Counted from the first letter of the stretch, positions 25,516 through 35,005 are shown. The stretch is 64,000 bases of DNA from Nibribacter roseus (GCF_042662225.1 NZ_JBHSYQ010000001.1:144884-208883); one strand, 5' to 3'. Program-made: numbers and translations. The notes: generated by a model from the sequence alone, not told the origin.

Positions 25516-28500
25516 ATGAAGAAAGCTTTACTTTTCAGTATTGCTTTGTTGTTCGTGCTTGCTACGCAAGCGTGGGCACAAAGTAGAACTGTAACAGGAC
25601 GAGTGACTGACGCACAAACAGGAGAGGGAATGCCTGGCGTCACTGTGCAACTCAAGGGTACCACCACCGCATCACCAACGGATGTTAATGGTAGCTATTC
25701 AATCTCTGTTCCGTCCTCTGGCGGAACCCTTGTATTCTCCTTTATCGGATATGTAAATCAAGAAGTGGCTGTAGGAAACCAAACTACAGTTAATGTTAAA
25801 TTAGGAACTGACGCCGAGGCACTACAGGAAGTAGTAGTTGTTGGGTACGGTACTACAACTAAACAATCATTCACGGGATCTGCAAAAGTAGTTGACGGAG
25901 AAGTGATGGATAGAAAGAATGTAGCAAACGTGTCTCAAGCCTTAGCTGGTGAGGTATCAGGGGTAAGAGTAATTAACACCAGTGGACAACCTGGTACGGT
26001 GGCTACTATTCGTATTAGAGGTCTGGGTTCTGTGAACGGTAACCGCGATCCATTGTACGTAGTTGACGGGGTTCCTTTCTCTGGAGGTCTTAATTCCATC
26101 AATCCTGCTGACGTTGAGTCTACCACTGTATTAAAAGATGCCGCTGCAACTTCTATTTATGGTTCTAGAGGTGCTAACGGTGTGGTGCTCATCACTACTA
26201 GATCTGGAAGAGGTAGAAAGTCTTTCATTGAAGCTGATGCTAACTTTGGTACAAACATGGCTTTATTGCCGCGTTATGAAACCATTAAATCTCCTGAACA
26301 ATACATTGCGTTAGGTTGGGAAGGTCTTTACAATTATCCTAACTCAGGTACAGATGCTGAGCGTATTGCTTACGCAAACGCAAATTTGTTTTCTGCAAGT
26401 GGTGTAAGAACAGGTTACAACATGTGGAATGTGGCCAATGGTGGTGAATTGATTGATCCAGCCACCAGAACCGTTCGTCCAGGAGTTACAAGAAAATATG
26501 ATCCGGAGAACTGGGAAGACTATGCCTTCCAGAATTCAGCTCGCAGAGAGTACAACGTTAAATTAGGAGGTTCTTCAGGAAGAACTAGCTATTATACCTC
26601 TTTTGGCTATTTAGATGACCAAGGTTATTCTATCAAGTCAGATTATGAGCGTATAACAGCTCGTTTAAATTTAAGACAAGAAGTTACTTCATGGTTGACT
26701 GGTGGTATCAACTTCAACTACGCAAGATCTGAAACCAATACTGGTGGACAGACAGAAGACTCTGGAAGTATTTTCTGGTTTGTTGATAACATGCCATCTA
26801 TTTATCCTCTATTTAAAAGAGATGCTAGTGGAGCTCGGATTCCTGACCCTTATTATCCTGGTTCTTTTGTGTATGATTATGGTGCTGAAGGTGATTTTGC
26901 TCGTGGCTTCGGTGGATTAACAAACTCTATCGCTGATGCTACCTATAATACCAGAAGAGACAATCGTGATGAAATCAACGGAAACGCAAATTTAGATTTC
27001 AAAATTGTTGAAGGTCTAACTTTTGAAAACAGAATAGGTGTACAATACTTCCACAATAAGTATGGTTGGTTGAACAATAAATTCTATGGTTCTTCTGCTG
27101 GGCAAGTGGGTTCTCTGGGCTTAACCAGAACAGACAGATTCTCCTACAACTTGTTGAACCTGTTGCGTTATTCAAAATCTTTTGGACAACATGGATTTGA
27201 AGCTTTAGTTGCTCATGAAGCTACTGATTACGAGCAAAATACATTCTTTGCTTCAGGCTACAGATTAGTAGATCCTAACATTTTGGAACTAAGCAATACA
27301 ATTGTTAAGAACCCAACCCAAAACTCTTACACGATCAGAAATACCTTAGAAAGCTATTTCGGGCAACTGAATTATGACTTTGATAAGACTTACTTTTTGT
27401 CAGCAACTTTAAGAAGAGATGGTTCTTCTAAATTCTTGAACAAAAAATGGGGAACTTTTGGATCAGTAGGAGCAGCTTGGTTAGTATCTAACGAAGATTT
27501 CATGAGAAGCCTTCCTTTGTTAAGCTCCTTGAAACTGAAGGCTAGCTACGGTATCATGGGTGACCAGGCAGGTGTAGGTTCTTATTCAGGCTACGATCTG
27601 TACAACGTTAACAACGTAAGTAACCAACCAGCCTTCTCTGAAAGCAGTGTGGGTAACCCTAACTTGACTTGGGAGTCTTCTGAGATGTTTCAGACAGGTG
27701 TGGAGTTTGAAATTGGCAAATTCTTAACAGGTTCATTTGAATACTATGTTAAGAATACTGAAGACCTGATTTTCCAGGTAAGACCTGGCCCTTCTATTGG
27801 CTACGCTCTTATTGTATCTAATGATGGTAAATTGCAGAACAAGGGTTTTGAATTTGATTTAACAGGCCATATTTTAAAAACCTCAGATTTCCGTCTTGAT
27901 TTAAATGTAAACGGAGAGATCTTCACTAATAAGATCACACAGATGCCGCTTGATGCTTCAACAGGTCAACCTAAGGCAATAGATGTGCAAGGCAGCTATG
28001 GCTGGTCAAAAGGCCACTCTATCTTTGATTTTTATATGAGAGAGTTTTCTGGTGTTGATCCGACAGACGGAAAGAGCACTTGGACTGTTCATTACATTGA
28101 TGCCAATGGAGATGGTGCCTTTAACACAGGTGAGCAAATTCAAAGCTTAACTGATTACCTTTCTAAGAATCCTGGTGAAGCTGGAAACATCATGGTAGGT
28201 ACAACCAAAGTATACTCTGAGGCTACTCAGAAATATGTAGGGAAATCACCAATTCCAGATGTTAGAGGTGGTGTAAACCTTTCAGCCGGTTACAAAGGCT
28301 TTGATCTTAATGTACAAATGCTTTATAGCTTTGGTGGCTATGCATATGATGGTGCCTACGCTAGCTTAATGCACAGTGGCGTTGTGGGTAGCAACAACTG
28401 GCACGTAGATATTCTTGACAGATGGCAGAGTGAGGAGAACCCAGGAAATGGGGTACCTCGCCTATCAAACCAGAGAGATGCAAACGTAAGTTCAGTTTCT

Positions 28501-28746
28501 ACCCGCTTCTTGACAAAAGCAAATTACTTGGCTTTGAACAACGTACGGTTAAGTTATACTGTGCCTGCAAGCTTAACTAGCAGATTTAAAGTAGGAGGTT
28601 TATCTGTTTGGGTATCTGGTGATAACTTGTGGTTGAATAGTGCCCGTCAAGGATTTAATCCATCTACAGCTGAAACTGGTGGTTCTAGTACATACCGCTA
28701 CTCACCTTTGTCAACTGTTACAGCTGGTTTAAGAATTAAAATCTAA
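25516..28746 (+). CDS. SusC/RagA-family TonB-dependent transporter (locus 2)
   Basis: A 1076-residue outer-membrane transporter: signal peptide 1-21 (ending AWAQ), CarboxypepD_reg-like domain (~24-100) nearly identical in sequence to that of the locus 1 transporter, TonB-box-like QEVVVVGYGTTTKQ, plug with VLKDAAATSIYGSRGANGVV, then a barrel ending TAGLRIKI. From the plug onward it is clearly different from the locus 1 protein, so the two pairs probably take up different substrates. It is followed five bases later by its SusD partner. A downstream S9 peptidase suggests peptides as a possible substrate, as for RagAB (inference only). Confidence 0.95.
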   Translation: MKKALLFSIALLFVLATQAWAQSRTVTGRVTDAQTGEGMPGVTVQLKGTTTASPTDVNGSYSISVPSSGGTLVFSFIGYVNQEVAVGNQTTVNVKLGTDAEALQEVVVVGYGTTTKQSFTGSAKVVDGEVMDRKNVANVSQALAGEVSGVRVINTSGQPGTVATIRIRGLGSVNGNRDPLYVVDGVPFSGGLNSINPADVESTTVLKDAAATSIYGSRGANGVVLITTRSGRGRKSFIEADANFGTNMALLPRYETIKSPEQYIALGWEGLYNYPNSGTDAERIAYANANLFSASGVRTGYNMWNVANGGELIDPATRTVRPGVTRKYDPENWEDYAFQNSARREYNVKLGGSSGRTSYYTSFGYLDDQGYSIKSDYERITARLNLRQEVTSWLTGGINFNYARSETNTGGQTEDSGSIFWFVDNMPSIYPLFKRDASGARIPDPYYPGSFVYDYGAEGDFARGFGGLTNSIADATYNTRRDNRDEINGNANLDFKIVEGLTFENRIGVQYFHNKYGWLNNKFYGSSAGQVGSLGLTRTDRFSYNLLNLLRYSKSFGQHGFEALVAHEATDYEQNTFFASGYRLVDPNILELSNTIVKNPTQNSYTIRNTLESYFGQLNYDFDKTYFLSATLRRDGSSKFLNKKWGTFGSVGAAWLVSNEDFMRSLPLLSSLKLKASYGIMGDQAGVGSYSGYDLYNVNNVSNQPAFSESSVGNPNLTWESSEMFQTGVEFEIGKFLTGSFEYYVKNTEDLIFQVRPGPSIGYALIVSNDGKLQNKGFEFDLTGHILKTSDFRLDLNVNGEIFTNKITQMPLDASTGQPKAIDVQGSYGWSKGHSIFDFYMREFSGVDPTDGKSTWTVHYIDANGDGAFNTGEQIQSLTDYLSKNPGEAGNIMVGTTKVYSEATQKYVGKSPIPDVRGGVNLSAGYKGFDLNVQMLYSFGGYAYDGAYASLMHSGVVGSNNWHVDILDRWQSEENPGNGVPRLSNQRDANVSSVSTRFLTKANYLALNNVRLSYTVPASLTSRFKVGGLSVWVSGDNLWLNSARQGFNPSTAETGGSSTYRYSPLSTVTAGLRIKI

Positions 28747-28751
28747 TTAAA

Positions 28752-30269
28752 ATGAAAAAGAAATTATATACAGTGGCATTAGCTGTTCTTACAGTTTTTG
28801 CTTCCGGTTGCCAAGAAGATTTCTTGGAGGAAAAGCCGACCCAACAACTATCGCTTGAGCAAATAAGGGAAGCAGCCAAAACGGACCCTACTTTGTATAA
28901 CTCATTTGTTTCTGGCCTTTACTCAACCATGTATACTCCCGGTACTGGGGGTACCACCGGGCATGATGACTTTGGGCAGAAAGGATTTGATATTTTCGCC
29001 GATATGCTTGCCTCTGATATGGTATTGGCGGGTACTACCTATGGCTGGTATTCTGGTATAGCTAGATATCAGGTTACGAAAGACTTTACAGTTAACCAAA
29101 CTTATACCCCTTGGAGATACTACTATAGAGTTATTCGTTCTGCCAATACTCTTATAGATCTTTTGGGTGGAAATGATGCTGTTCAACCAGATACTAATAC
29201 GAAGCAGCTGATGGGGCAGGCAAAAGCTATGCGCGCCTATGCTTATTTCTACCTGGCGCAGTTCTACTCTAAGGGATACGGAGATGGTACAGAGAAGATC
29301 TTACCTGTGTATACTTCAACCTCAATGCCTAATCAGCCTAAAAGTACTTCAGCAGAAGTATACAATCTGATGGTTAGTGACCTAGAGGCTGCTATTGTTG
29401 CACTTGAAGGATATACAAGAGATACTAAAAACAAAGTAGATCAGCATGTTGCAAAAGGGTTGTTAGCTTATGTATTAGCCGCTCGTGGTTCTCAGGCTGA
29501 TTTACAGCGTGTGGTAACTCTTACGAATGACATCATTTCTGCCTCTACTTACCGTGTGCTTAACCCTAATGAAGTAGTTGCTCAATTTGACGCAGCGGGT
29601 CAAATCACGAACCGTACAACTGCTGGCTTCAATAATGTGGCTGCTCCTAGCTGGATTTGGGGAATGGACCTAGTATTAGATTATGGGCTTAACCTGATCT
29701 CTTGGTGGGGTCAAGTGGATGTTTTCTCCTACAGCTATGCATGGGCAGGTGACCCTAAGACTATTGATCGTAGCCTTTATGACGCCATTCGTCCAGGTGA
29801 TATCAGAAAAGGACAGTTTCATGCCACAAACTTGCAGCCAAGAAACAAATTCTTTCACCCAGACAGGGTAATTGGTAAGCAGCGTTTCATGGAAACTGAC
29901 TATGTATACATGCGTCTGGAAGAAATGATTTTGCTGAATGCAGAAGCCAAGGCAAGATTGAATCAAGATGGGCCAGCCAGAGAAATGCTTAAAACTTTAT
30001 TGGCAAAAAGATTTACTTCGGCGTCTGATTATGCTTATGTAGACGATCTGAGCGGTCAAGCTCTGAAAGATGAGATACACCTGCAGACCCGTATTGAACT
30101 TTGGGGTGAAGGTAAATCTTACCTTTCCCTTAAAAGAAATAAGAGAACGGTTAAAAGAGGCTCTAATCACTTGTTTGAGGCTGGAAACTCTTTTGCTTGG
30201 GATTCTGATGAAATGACTTTTGATATTCCTCAGGCTGAAGTTCTGAACAATCCTGTTTTGAATGATTAA
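28752..30269 (+). CDS. SusD/RagB-family lipoprotein (locus 2)
   Basis: A 505-residue surface lipoprotein (lipobox ASGC, Cys20, then QEDFLEEKPTQQLSLEQI, the canonical SusD N terminus). The helical TPR-type region includes YRVIRSANTLIDLL and QAKAMRAYAYFYLAQFYSKG; the C-terminal part carries ELWGEGKSYLSLKRNKRT, as in SusD-family proteins. It is the substrate-binding lid of the preceding SusC. It differs from the SusD-like_2 type of locus 1. The intergenic gap is five bases, hence the same transcript. Confidence 0.94.
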   Translation: MKKKLYTVALAVLTVFASGCQEDFLEEKPTQQLSLEQIREAAKTDPTLYNSFVSGLYSTMYTPGTGGTTGHDDFGQKGFDIFADMLASDMVLAGTTYGWYSGIARYQVTKDFTVNQTYTPWRYYYRVIRSANTLIDLLGGNDAVQPDTNTKQLMGQAKAMRAYAYFYLAQFYSKGYGDGTEKILPVYTSTSMPNQPKSTSAEVYNLMVSDLEAAIVALEGYTRDTKNKVDQHVAKGLLAYVLAARGSQADLQRVVTLTNDIISASTYRVLNPNEVVAQFDAAGQITNRTTAGFNNVAAPSWIWGMDLVLDYGLNLISWWGQVDVFSYSYAWAGDPKTIDRSLYDAIRPGDIRKGQFHATNLQPRNKFFHPDRVIGKQRFMETDYVYMRLEEMILLNAEAKARLNQDGPAREMLKTLLAKRFTSASDYAYVDDLSGQALKDEIHLQTRIELWGEGKSYLSLKRNKRTVKRGSNHLFEAGNSFAWDSDEMTFDIPQAEVLNNPVLND

Positions 30270-30324
30270 GTTGGCTATTGCTTAATTATAAGCATTAGTT
30301 ATATGAAATGTTTTAACAATAGGC

Positions 30325-30339
30325 CGCACCAAAGGTGCG
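30325..30339. terminator. Hairpin cut by assembly gap
   Basis: CGCACC-AAA-GGTGCG stem-loop whose 3' flank is lost in the N run. By position, 55 bases after the SusD gene, it could be the left part of a terminator (inference). Confidence 0.4.
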
Positions 30340-30492
30340 NNNNNNNNNNNNNNNNNNNNNNNNNNNNNNNNNNNNNNNNNNNNNNNNNNNNNNNNNNNNN
30401 NNNNNNNNNNNNNNNNNNNNNNNNNNNNNNNNNNNNNNNNNNNNNNNNNNNNNNNNNNNNNNNNNNNNNNNNNNNNNNNNNNNNNNNNNNNN
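30340..30492. other. Assembly gap (153 N)
   Basis: An undetermined run between the SusD gene of locus 2 and the S9 peptidase. Its real length and content are unknown; frames read through it are artefacts. Confidence 0.99.
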
Positions 30493-30541
30493 CATATCAG
30501 TACCTCCCTTAATCTTACTAAACAAGACTTTTAAGACATTC

Positions 30542-32911
30542 ATGAATTTTTTTACAAGATCCTTCCTGTTGCTGATTTTTGCTTTGGGTTCTTTGAAACA
30601 AAGTTTAGCACAAACAAAACCTGTTCTTACGGTTGAAAAGATCATGCAAGACCCAGCCCAATGGATTGGGACTTCACCAAGCAACATTTATTGGGACGAC
30701 AACAGTAAATCAGTTTATTTTCAATGGAATCCTGAAAAAGCCAAGGGAGATTCCCGGTACGTGGTCTTAATCAATAATAAGAAAATATCAAAGGTACCAG
30801 CCAATCAGCGGATAAGTCTTGCCGCGCCTGGAGGTACCTATAATAAGAGCCAAACTTTACGCATTTATGAAAGGGGAGGGGACTTGTTTCTTGTTGATGT
30901 GAAAAGCGGTCACATTAAACAAATCACCAACACTGTTGAGCGTGAAAGTTCACCGGGTTTCACCCATGATGAGAAGAAGGTTTCTTTTTTGAAAGATAAT
31001 AATCTGTACCTCTGGGATATGAGTAGCGGAGAAATTAACCAGCTTACCGATTTTAGAAGAGGTAGAAAACCTAGCTCTCCTGACCAGACTAAAAGTCAAC
31101 AAGAAAAATTCTTAAAAGAGCAACAACTTGAATTGCTCCAGATTATAAAAAAGCGGGAAGAGCAAAATCAGAACCGCCAAGCACAACGCGCAGCCATAGG
31201 AAAAAGTAATCCTAAAGAAATTTACACTGAAGACAAGTCAGTAGATAACGTGGTGCTTAGCCCTGATCAACGGTACATAACGTACCGGTTGGCTTTAAGA
31301 CCAGCTAATTCAAAAATTGCACAGGTACCCAATTATGTTACATCATCTGGTTACACTGAAGAGATACCCACACGTACCAAGGTTGGTTCTCCGCAAGCTA
31401 CATATGAAATGTGGCTGTATGATACTCAGCTTGATACTACCTACCAAGTATCTTTTAAAGACCTGCCTGGAATAAAAGACACGCCTGAATTTTTGGATAC
31501 TAATTCTGAGGGAAAGAGTGGAAAAGCTACTTCAGAAAATAGAAAAGTTGCTGCATTTGGTCCTTATTATTCTCCAGATGGAAGCAAGGCTGTGTTAGTG
31601 GCACGTTCTGCAGACAATAAAGATCGCTGGATATTAAGTTTTAACCCTAGGTCTGGGGAAATAACAACTTTAGACCGGCAGCATGATGAAGCGTGGGTAA
31701 ATGGATACGGCCCCGGCCAAATAGGTTGGATGCCTGATAATGAACGGATATGGTTTGTGTCTGAAGAAAGTGGTTATGCCCATATATATACTATCAATGT
31801 TAGCAGTGGTCAAAAAAAGGCTCTAACCAGTGGCCAGTTTGAAGTACAACAGGTGCAGCTTTCAAAAGACAAAAAGTACTGGTATTTGACTACAAACCAA
31901 GTTCACCCAGGCGAGCAGCATTTTTACCGTATGCCCTTGAATGGTGGCAAAATGGAACAAATCACTAAAATGACTGGAGCTCATGATGTGACTGTTTCAC
32001 CAGATGAAAAAATGCTGGCTGTCCGTTATTCATATTCAAACAAGCCATGGGAGCTATACCTCATGGAGAATAAACCAGGGGCAAAGGCTGTACAAATTAC
32101 AAACTCGGTAACAGACGAATTCAAGCAGTATCCGTGGAGAGATCCAGAGGTGATCACTTATAATGCAGAAGATGGTGCACAGGTGCATGCACGCTTGTAT
32201 AGACCAGAGAACCCCACTGCCAATGGTCCGGCCGTGATCTTTGTGCATGGTGCTGGTTACTTGCAAAATGCCCATAAGTGGTGGAGCAGCTATTTTAGAG
32301 AGTACATGTTCCATAATTTATTAGTTGATAAAGGGTATACCGTTTTAGATATAGATTACAGAGGCAGTGCTGGCTATGGAAGAGACTGGAGAACTGGGAT
32401 TTACCGGCACATGGGTGGCAAAGATTTGAGCGATCATGTAGATGGAGCCAAGATGCTGGTAGAGAAATATGGAGTAGACCCGAAGAAGATAGGTATCTAC
32501 GGAGGGTCTTATGGTGGCTTTATCACCCTGATGGCCATGTTTACCCAGCCTGACGTGTTTGCGGCAGGTGCAGCCTTACGTTCTGTGACAGATTGGGCTC
32601 ATTATAACCACGGGTACACATCTAATATACTAAATGAGCCGCAGCAAGATAGTTTGGCTTACGTGCGCAGTTCACCCATCTATTTTGCGGAAGGCCTACA
32701 AGGCGCTCTGTTGATTTGCCATGGAATGGTGGACACCAATGTTCATTTTCAAGACGTGGTCAGGCTTTCTCAAAGATTGATAGAATTAGGCAAAGACAAT
32801 TGGGAACTGGCTGTTTATCCTGTAGAAGACCACGGCTTTGTAGAACCGTCTAGTTGGACAGATGAATACAAACGCATACTCAAACTTTTTGAGACTAACC
32901 TAAAGAAGTAG
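30542..32911 (+). CDS. S9 family peptidase (dipeptidyl peptidase IV-like)
   Basis: A 789-residue exported serine peptidase. The start at 30542 gives a signal peptide (about 1-24, ending SLAQ). The N-terminal two thirds is a DPPIV_N beta-propeller (~100-540) with strands such as SPDQRYITYRL and YYSPDGSKAVLVARS. The C-terminal alpha/beta-hydrolase domain has the catalytic triad Ser656 (GGSYGG), Asp731 (HGMVDTNVH) and His764 (DHGF). Such enzymes remove dipeptides, often after proline, in the periplasm. It lies downstream of SusCD locus 2 on the same strand, which suggests a peptide-use locus, but the assembly gap and a hairpin separate them. Confidence 0.93.
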   Translation: MNFFTRSFLLLIFALGSLKQSLAQTKPVLTVEKIMQDPAQWIGTSPSNIYWDDNSKSVYFQWNPEKAKGDSRYVVLINNKKISKVPANQRISLAAPGGTYNKSQTLRIYERGGDLFLVDVKSGHIKQITNTVERESSPGFTHDEKKVSFLKDNNLYLWDMSSGEINQLTDFRRGRKPSSPDQTKSQQEKFLKEQQLELLQIIKKREEQNQNRQAQRAAIGKSNPKEIYTEDKSVDNVVLSPDQRYITYRLALRPANSKIAQVPNYVTSSGYTEEIPTRTKVGSPQATYEMWLYDTQLDTTYQVSFKDLPGIKDTPEFLDTNSEGKSGKATSENRKVAAFGPYYSPDGSKAVLVARSADNKDRWILSFNPRSGEITTLDRQHDEAWVNGYGPGQIGWMPDNERIWFVSEESGYAHIYTINVSSGQKKALTSGQFEVQQVQLSKDKKYWYLTTNQVHPGEQHFYRMPLNGGKMEQITKMTGAHDVTVSPDEKMLAVRYSYSNKPWELYLMENKPGAKAVQITNSVTDEFKQYPWRDPEVITYNAEDGAQVHARLYRPENPTANGPAVIFVHGAGYLQNAHKWWSSYFREYMFHNLLVDKGYTVLDIDYRGSAGYGRDWRTGIYRHMGGKDLSDHVDGAKMLVEKYGVDPKKIGIYGGSYGGFITLMAMFTQPDVFAAGAALRSVTDWAHYNHGYTSNILNEPQQDSLAYVRSSPIYFAEGLQGALLICHGMVDTNVHFQDVVRLSQRLIELGKDNWELAVYPVEDHGFVEPSSWTDEYKRILKLFETNLKK

Positions 32912-33014
32912 CGGTGGCTGCAGAATTCCTTTATGAATAGCAGATTCGAAGTTGTAAACGGATTAAACTTCATAGTCTCTTTTTAGATATACAGAGTGGC
33001 TGAGGTAATTTATT

Positions 33015-33058
33015 AAAACAGAAAAGGTCAGGCAATTACAGCCTGACCTTTTCTGTTT
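33015..33058. terminator. Bidirectional terminator
   Basis: Long stem AAAACAGAAAAGGTCAGGC / GCCTGACCTTTTCTGTTTT with loop AATTACA, between the convergent S9 peptidase and PAP2 genes. Confidence 0.88.
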
Positions 33059-33090
33059 TGGAGCTGTTTTCTGTAAAACAGGTTAAAAAC
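33053..33090. repeat. Family-1 palindromic repeat, copy 8 (overlaps stop codon)
   Basis: CTGTTTTGGAGCTGTTTTC, then TGTAAAACAGG and TTAAAAAC. It starts inside the preceding terminator arm and covers the stop (33083-33085) of the PAP2 gene on the minus strand. Confidence 0.75.
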
Positions 33091-33910
33091 GTTTTGTTAG
33101 GGCCACGCCTTGTATAGATTCTCCAGCAATTAAGCGAGTAGTGGGTGTGAGGCGCCAGCCTATATTACTATTTTTTTTGTGTAGCTCTGGTACTAAAATT
33201 CCTATTCCGGCACCCACGGCGTAACCTATTAAATTATCACTCAAGAAATGTTTCCCCGCTTTTAGTCTAAGGTAGCCTACTGCCGCGGGCACGGCTGCAG
33301 CGGCTCCCCAAACCACAGGTTTCCAAGACGAGTTAGGGTGTAGGTCATTAAATACTTTAGCTGTAAAAAATGTGGCGGTAGCTGTGGCGGCAGTGTGCCC
33401 TCCAAAAAAAGAGTTAGTGGCATATTTATGAAGCCTCTCTTCTGTAGGCACATCTGTTCCATACACATTTGGTCGCTTTCTATTGGTCAGACCAGCAGTT
33501 AATGCATACAAACCACCTGTCAGGGAAATAGCTTCGGCATAGAGAAGATAAATCTGTGGGGCCTGTGGCACCGCTTGGTCATCTGCCAAGAAAATAAGAG
33601 GTAGCGCAAAAGATGTGTAAAAAGGAATATCGCTTAAGTCTTTCGCGTTCTTGCTGTAGTAGCCAGTTGAAAAACGATCAAAAGAATTTACCTGCCTTCT
33701 ATCTAGACTGATTAAATCTGCTTCCGTAAGAGGTTCTTTGTTCAAGATCAGCGAAGAGCCAATAACTGCCATACCCACACCGGCTGCAGTAATGGCTCCA
33801 TCTCTTATCCAATCCGTTTTATATAAAGGTTCTGCGGCCTGAGCATTTGCATTAAAATGCCCAAGTAACAGTAAGAAAACGCTAGCAATTCTTAGAATAC
33901 TCTGCTTCAC
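33083..33910 (-). CDS. PAP2-family protein, paralogue B
   Basis: A 275-residue membrane-associated protein with a signal peptide (ending NANAQ) and several hydrophobic helices. PAP2 enzymes dephosphorylate lipid carriers or phosphatidate on the outer face of the inner membrane. Motif III is intact (LRLKAGKHFLSDNLIG, with R, H and D spaced correctly). Motif I keeps RP (RKRP) but has Ala where Lys is expected seven residues earlier, and motif II reads GGH instead of SGH. Activity is therefore uncertain. It lies four bases after its paralogue, making a two-gene operon. C-terminal part: GIGILVPELHKK. Confidence 0.85.
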   Translation of the reverse strand: MKQSILRIASVFLLLLGHFNANAQAAEPLYKTDWIRDGAITAAGVGMAVIGSSLILNKEPLTEADLISLDRRQVNSFDRFSTGYYSKNAKDLSDIPFYTSFALPLIFLADDQAVPQAPQIYLLYAEAISLTGGLYALTAGLTNRKRPNVYGTDVPTEERLHKYATNSFFGGHTAATATATFFTAKVFNDLHPNSSWKPVVWGAAAAVPAAVGYLRLKAGKHFLSDNLIGYAVGAGIGILVPELHKKNSNIGWRLTPTTRLIAGESIQGVALTKRF

Positions 33911-33914
33911 CAGC

Positions 33915-34733
33915 TTAATTAAATTTGTATTGTAAACTAATTCCGTCTACTGCTCTGCCTGCCACCGGAATCACACTAGGGAACAAAGAGATACCACTGT
34001 TGTTGGTTTTCTTATGAAGTTGTGGTACCAATATTCCTACGGCTGCACCAACTCCGTACCCAATTATATTGTCACTCAGAAAGTGTTTTCCGGCCTCTAA
34101 ACGTAGGTAGCCTACTGCAGCGGGCACTAAAGCAGCTCCAGCCCAAACAAACGGGCGTGCTGGTGAATCAGGGTTGTAGTCATGGAAAATTTTTGCCGTA
34201 AAAAAACTAACTGTTGACACTGCGGCAGTATGTCCTGCATAGAAAGAATTTTGGGAGTTGGAGCGAGTTTTCTCTCTCATTTCCACATCTGGGCTATATG
34301 TTAAAGGGCGCGCACGAGGAAACGCCGCCGACGCCATAGTGAAGAGTGTGCCGGTAATAGCCATGGTTTCAACATATAGAACCGCAGTCTGTCCGGCGTT
34401 GCTACTTATTTCAGGATCAAAAAGCAGTAGAGCAGGTGCCGCTAAAGAGCTGTAAAGCATTACATCGCTTATTTTCTTGGCGCTTTCGCTGTGGTTGCCT
34501 GCCGAAAAACGATCAAAGCTGTTCACATCTTCTTTTCTCAAGGCCATTGCCTCTGATTCGGTAAACGGCTCTTTCTGCTGCATCAGGTATAAGCCTAGGC
34601 CACTAAGGCCAACTCCGGCAGCTGTGATTGGCGCATCTACTTTAAATGAGGTTTTATAAGGAGATTCAGATTGCGCAAACGATTGAGATATAAGTGCGAA
34701 AGGAAGCACTAAGGCACATATGAATTTTTTCAT
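33915..34733 (-). CDS. PAP2-family protein, paralogue A
   Basis: A 272-residue protein with signal peptide (ending QSFAQ) and the same plan as the gene behind it: SFDRFSAGNHSESAKKISD, RARP at motif I (without the usual Lys), AGH at motif II and LRLEAGKHFLSDNIIG at motif III. The two proteins align along their whole length, so they arose by tandem duplication. Likely role: phosphatase on lipid or undecaprenyl pyrophosphate in the cell envelope, if still active. First gene of the pair; divergent from metK. Confidence 0.85.
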   Translation of the reverse strand: MKKFICALVLPFALISQSFAQSESPYKTSFKVDAPITAAGVGLSGLGLYLMQQKEPFTESEAMALRKEDVNSFDRFSAGNHSESAKKISDVMLYSSLAAPALLLFDPEISSNAGQTAVLYVETMAITGTLFTMASAAFPRARPLTYSPDVEMREKTRSNSQNSFYAGHTAAVSTVSFFTAKIFHDYNPDSPARPFVWAGAALVPAAVGYLRLEAGKHFLSDNIIGYGVGAAVGILVPQLHKKTNNSGISLFPSVIPVAGRAVDGISLQYKFN

Positions 34734-34837
34734 GGTTCAGGTAGTACTATTTAACTATTGTGAGATGGTTTTGAAACGGGGCAGACAATAAAAAGGTTTT
34801 TGCTGGGGTTGAAGGGATATTTATGTAGTAGCTGGTT

Positions 34838-34873
34838 GTTTTGGAGCTGTTTTTAAGAAAATAGCACCAAAAC
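34838..34873. repeat. Family-1 palindromic repeat, copy 9 (divergent region)
   Basis: GTTTTGGAGCTGTTTTTAAG then AAAATAGCACCAAAAC, between the divergent PAP2 operon and metK, upstream of the metK promoter. Confidence 0.75.
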
Positions 34874-34923
34874 ACACTGCTTACAGGCGGTAAGAGTTTT
34901 GTCCCCTTGAGATCTTTAATTTT

Positions 34924-34952
34924 TTGCATCTTCATCAATTAGAGTAATTTTG
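34924..34952 (+). promoter_or_regulatory. Probable sigma-A promoter of metK
   Basis: TTG at 34924-34926, 18-base spacer, TAATTTTG at 34945-34952, an exact match to TAnnTTTG. It predicts a leader of about 47 bases. No SAM riboswitch fold was recognised in it. Confidence 0.65.
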
Positions 34953-35005
34953 CAAATCGCATGCTTTTACGCATGTGTTTCTGTTTGTACATAACCTTAG
35001 AATAA

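Noticed and set aside
30303..30687. Open frames on both strands across the N run
   Set aside because: They are open only because N codons cannot be stops; the real S9 peptidase begins at 30542 with a signal peptide.
34953..35005. SAM riboswitch before metK
   Set aside because: The leader predicted from the promoter is only about 50 bases and shows no conserved SAM-riboswitch core.
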